64,000 nucleotides of DNA, from positions 124,001 through 188,000 of the forward strand of contig DASVRP010000013.1 of assembly GCA_036388555.1 (NCBI GenBank). The letters run 5' to 3'. The notes beneath the pieces are model-generated. The model ran no database searches. It was not told the origin of the DNA and worked only from the letters and a program-made list of their open reading frames with translations. This DNA comes from UBA4665 sp036388555. Lineage in GTDB: Bacteria; Patescibacteriota; Saccharimonadia; Saccharimonadales; UBA4665. Below, one piece after another: positions 62,217-64,000 of the stretch. The number at the start of each line of letters is the position of its first letter. The stretch's first letter is position 1. Both the position numbers and the translations under genes were made by a program.

Positions 62217-63503
62217 TTATTTCGCCAGGAAATCCTGGACTACGTGGGTCATGTTGTCTGCGAATCTGCTGACGCTGTACGTTTCGGCATGCTGCACGAT
62301 AGCCTTGCTATCATACTGTTCCGACCGGAATGCGCGCAAGGTCTTCATCAGACTGTCGGCCGTCTGCTCGTCGAAGAATTCCCCGGTTGCGCCAGGCCGG
62401 ATGTAGTCGAGTGCGCCACCGGCCTTGTAGGCGATGACCGGCGTGCCGGCGCTGAGGGCCTCGACGGCGACTATACCGAAATCGTCTATGCCAGGGAAGA
62501 TGAAGGCCTGGGCCAGATTGAAGTGATGGGCGAATTCCTTGTCGCTGACATTGGTCAGGAACCTCACCGACGGGCCGGCCATGGCAGTCAGCCGGGTGTG
62601 TTCCGGGCCGTTGCCGATGACCGTAAGTGGCAGCCGCAGACGGGAGCAGGCCTCGACGGCAAGGTCGATGCGCTTGTACGGGGTCTGACGGCCGGCGCAG
62701 ACGAAGCCGAAGCGGCCACGGCCATCCGACCTGTCGGTGCCGTCAGCTGCCTGGAAGCGATGCGTGTCGACCGGTGGGAAGACGACGACAGACTCGCGGC
62801 CATAGTATTTCTTGATTTCGGACTGTATATGGCTCGAGTTGGCGATGACGAGGTCCGGCCTCTGGGCAGCGGCATGGTCCCATTTACGGAGCGGCCGGAC
62901 AAGTGAGAACAGGCCGGCCCGGGCCAGCGGGTCGAAGGCGCCAAAACCGGGGTGCTTGAGGTATTCTTCGTAGCGGCTCCAGTAGTAGTGGGTCGGTGCG
63001 TGGCAGTACCAGACCAGCTTGGTGTCCGGGCCGGTCTTGACGGCCTTGGCCTCGGCCCCGGCCGAGGTGATGACCAGGTCATATCCGCTCAGATCAAGCC
63101 GGCTGAATTCGCGGGCCCGCAGGACGGGGAGGAATTTCTTGAGACGTTTCGGCAGGTGCTGCAGCCTGGTGGTGCGGACGTCAGCGTTCTTGAACCAGTC
63201 GCCGCCGTACCAGATCTTAGGGTCCTTGTCGTACTGCGAAGTGTAAATCGGCGCCTTCGGAAACAGGCGGTGTAGCTCGAGGACGACGCGCTCTGCGCCA
63301 CCGGTCCCGGTCAGCCAGTCGCAGACGATGGCGACCTTCAGTTTCTGCAGGTCGATGGCTGGGGCGGTGGGCAGGGCAGGTTCTGTGGCTTTGCTGACCT
63401 TTTTGGCTCGCGGCTTGCGTCCTTTGTGCTCAGTGGCCGGGCGCACGGCTTTCTTTGGCCGGGATGCTCTGGTGGTGGGGGTAGGGGATTTGCGGCGGGC
63501 CAT
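62217..63503 (-). CDS. Glycosyltransferase family 4 with basic N-terminal extension
   Basis: This 428-aa GT-B enzyme has a 52-residue Lys/Arg/Pro-rich extension that may contact membrane or nucleic acid. It is followed by an acceptor domain with VAIVCDWLTGTGGAERVV and the donor domain blocks FVCAGRQTPYKRIDLAV and DDFGIVAVEALSAGTPVIAY (E-x7-E type). This pattern is common among mannosyltransferases. It probably belongs to the surface-glycan set; its promoter and operon partners are unclear. Confidence 0.88.
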   Translation of the reverse strand: MARRKSPTPTTRASRPKKAVRPATEHKGRKPRAKKVSKATEPALPTAPAIDLQKLKVAIVCDWLTGTGGAERVVLELHRLFPKAPIYTSQYDKDPKIWYGGDWFKNADVRTTRLQHLPKRLKKFLPVLRAREFSRLDLSGYDLVITSAGAEAKAVKTGPDTKLVWYCHAPTHYYWSRYEEYLKHPGFGAFDPLARAGLFSLVRPLRKWDHAAAQRPDLVIANSSHIQSEIKKYYGRESVVVFPPVDTHRFQAADGTDRSDGRGRFGFVCAGRQTPYKRIDLAVEACSRLRLPLTVIGNGPEHTRLTAMAGPSVRFLTNVSDKEFAHHFNLAQAFIFPGIDDFGIVAVEALSAGTPVIAYKAGGALDYIRPGATGEFFDEQTADSLMKTLRAFRSEQYDSKAIVQHAETYSVSRFADNMTHVVQDFLAK

Positions 63504-63648
63504 AACCTCATTGTAGACAGACAGGCGTACATTAGACAGTTTTATTGCTTTGCGATGTGCAGATTACAATAATGGTAGAATGGCAATTATGGCAAAATAG
63601 TACGAAATTAACCTGCAGAATTCGACGATTACCAACGCAAACTTCCCG

Positions 63649-63999
63649 CTACCAACTCGTACGGGAACGGCTTCCCCGGCGTTTAAGGTATGCCGCCAGG
63701 CCAAGCACGCCTGACGTGACGATAAGCGCGCCGCAGGCGATGATAAGCGCCAGGGTGAGGATGACCGCACCTTTATATAGGACGTATATATTGATCCGGG
63801 AAGTTACATATAGCAGGAGCAGGGCGGGAATGATGCTGATCATCAGCGCGGGAAGGAGCTTGCCGAATCGTGAGAAGGGTGAACGGCTCCAGGCCTGGTC
63901 AGTATTCTCATAATTGACGACGGCCTGGCGCGGTGCATTGCGGTAGGACGGAGACAGCTGGTCTGTGACAAGTGGCGCCTGACGGGGGAAATCACTCAT
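63649..63999 (-). CDS. Two-helix membrane protein (116 aa)
   Basis: After a hydrophilic 45-residue start with an Arg/Pro-rich segment, two long hydrophobic helices (about 48-67 and 76-104) lead into a basic tail (KRRGSRSR). I recognise no family. The start ATG lies one base from the window edge, so a longer N-terminus upstream cannot be excluded. Confidence 0.6.
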   Translation of the reverse strand: MSDFPRQAPLVTDQLSPSYRNAPRQAVVNYENTDQAWSRSPFSRFGKLLPALMISIIPALLLLYVTSRINIYVLYKGAVILTLALIIACGALIVTSGVLGLAAYLKRRGSRSRTSW

Positions 64000-64000
64000 A

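Noticed and set aside
1..64000. UGA recoding as in Gracilibacteria or Absconditabacteria
   Set aside because: TGA is the natural stop for many well-supported genes (rpmH, jag, aclB, aclA) with no readthrough extension matching the families.
1..64000. tRNA, rRNA, CRISPR arrays, transposases and integrases
   Set aside because: I looked for cloverleaf arms, repeat-spacer series and DDE or tyrosine recombinase motifs by eye and found none convincing; a short tRNA could be missed without a search tool.

Overview
The window looks like chromosomal DNA of a Candidatus Saccharibacteria (TM7, CPR) genome. This is inferred from gene content: a compact recF-dnaN-dnaA-rpmH-rnpA-yidC-jag origin block next to a type IV secretion (T4SS) locus of the kind known from Saccharibacteria (tandem two-helix VirB2-like pilins, VirB6, PrgI, VirB4 in two pieces, peptidoglycan hydrolases), many small membrane proteins and few biosynthetic genes. 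TGA is used as a normal stop throughout, so the UGA-recoded CPR phyla are unlikely. Coding density is high and neighbouring genes often overlap by 1-8 nt.

Layout. 1-1.6 kb: a gene truncated by the window edge, a small gene with a probable frameshifted continuation, and comF. 1.8-20.3 kb: hsp20, then the T4SS locus, with six paralogous pilin-like genes on the minus strand diverging from virB6, an unknown 592-aa gene, prgI, a split virB4, a 1308-aa membrane protein ending in a VanY-type peptidase, a lysozyme/M23 hydrolase and a 515-aa anchored protein. 20.3-27.2 kb: the replication-origin block, with oriC most likely between dnaA and rpmH. The recF-dnaN gap holds two large inverted hairpin elements. 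27.2-30.1 kb: both subunits of ATP-citrate lyase, each overlapping its upstream gene by one base, starting from jag. 30-64 kb: surface-glycan synthesis, with two acyltransferases, several glycosyltransferases, Gmd and Rmd (GDP-D-rhamnose), a Wzm/Wzt ABC exporter, a chain-terminator-like methyltransferase, a GT2/DUF2304/GtrA cassette, GDP-mannose supply genes, a broken galE, a phosphomannomutase, a Fic protein with a palindromic operator, and glmS.

How the genes work together. The T4SS genes would build an envelope-spanning pilus or secretion machine, with dedicated peptidoglycan hydrolases to open the wall. The glycan genes would make GDP-mannose and GDP-D-rhamnose, polymerise them, cap the chain and export it through Wzm/Wzt, an O-antigen-like logic in a lineage regarded as lacking an outer membrane. 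Several genes have good -35/-10 promoters placed so that transcription would begin at or within a few bases of the start codon, so leaderless initiation appears common here.

The most unusual items are the two hairpin elements at 21426-21712 (different perfect 26-bp stems, same loop core, opposite orientation), the ATP-citrate lyase pair coupled to jag, and the two TACCGGTA palindromes around the divergent T4SS promoter. I saw no tRNA, rRNA, CRISPR array or insertion sequence.
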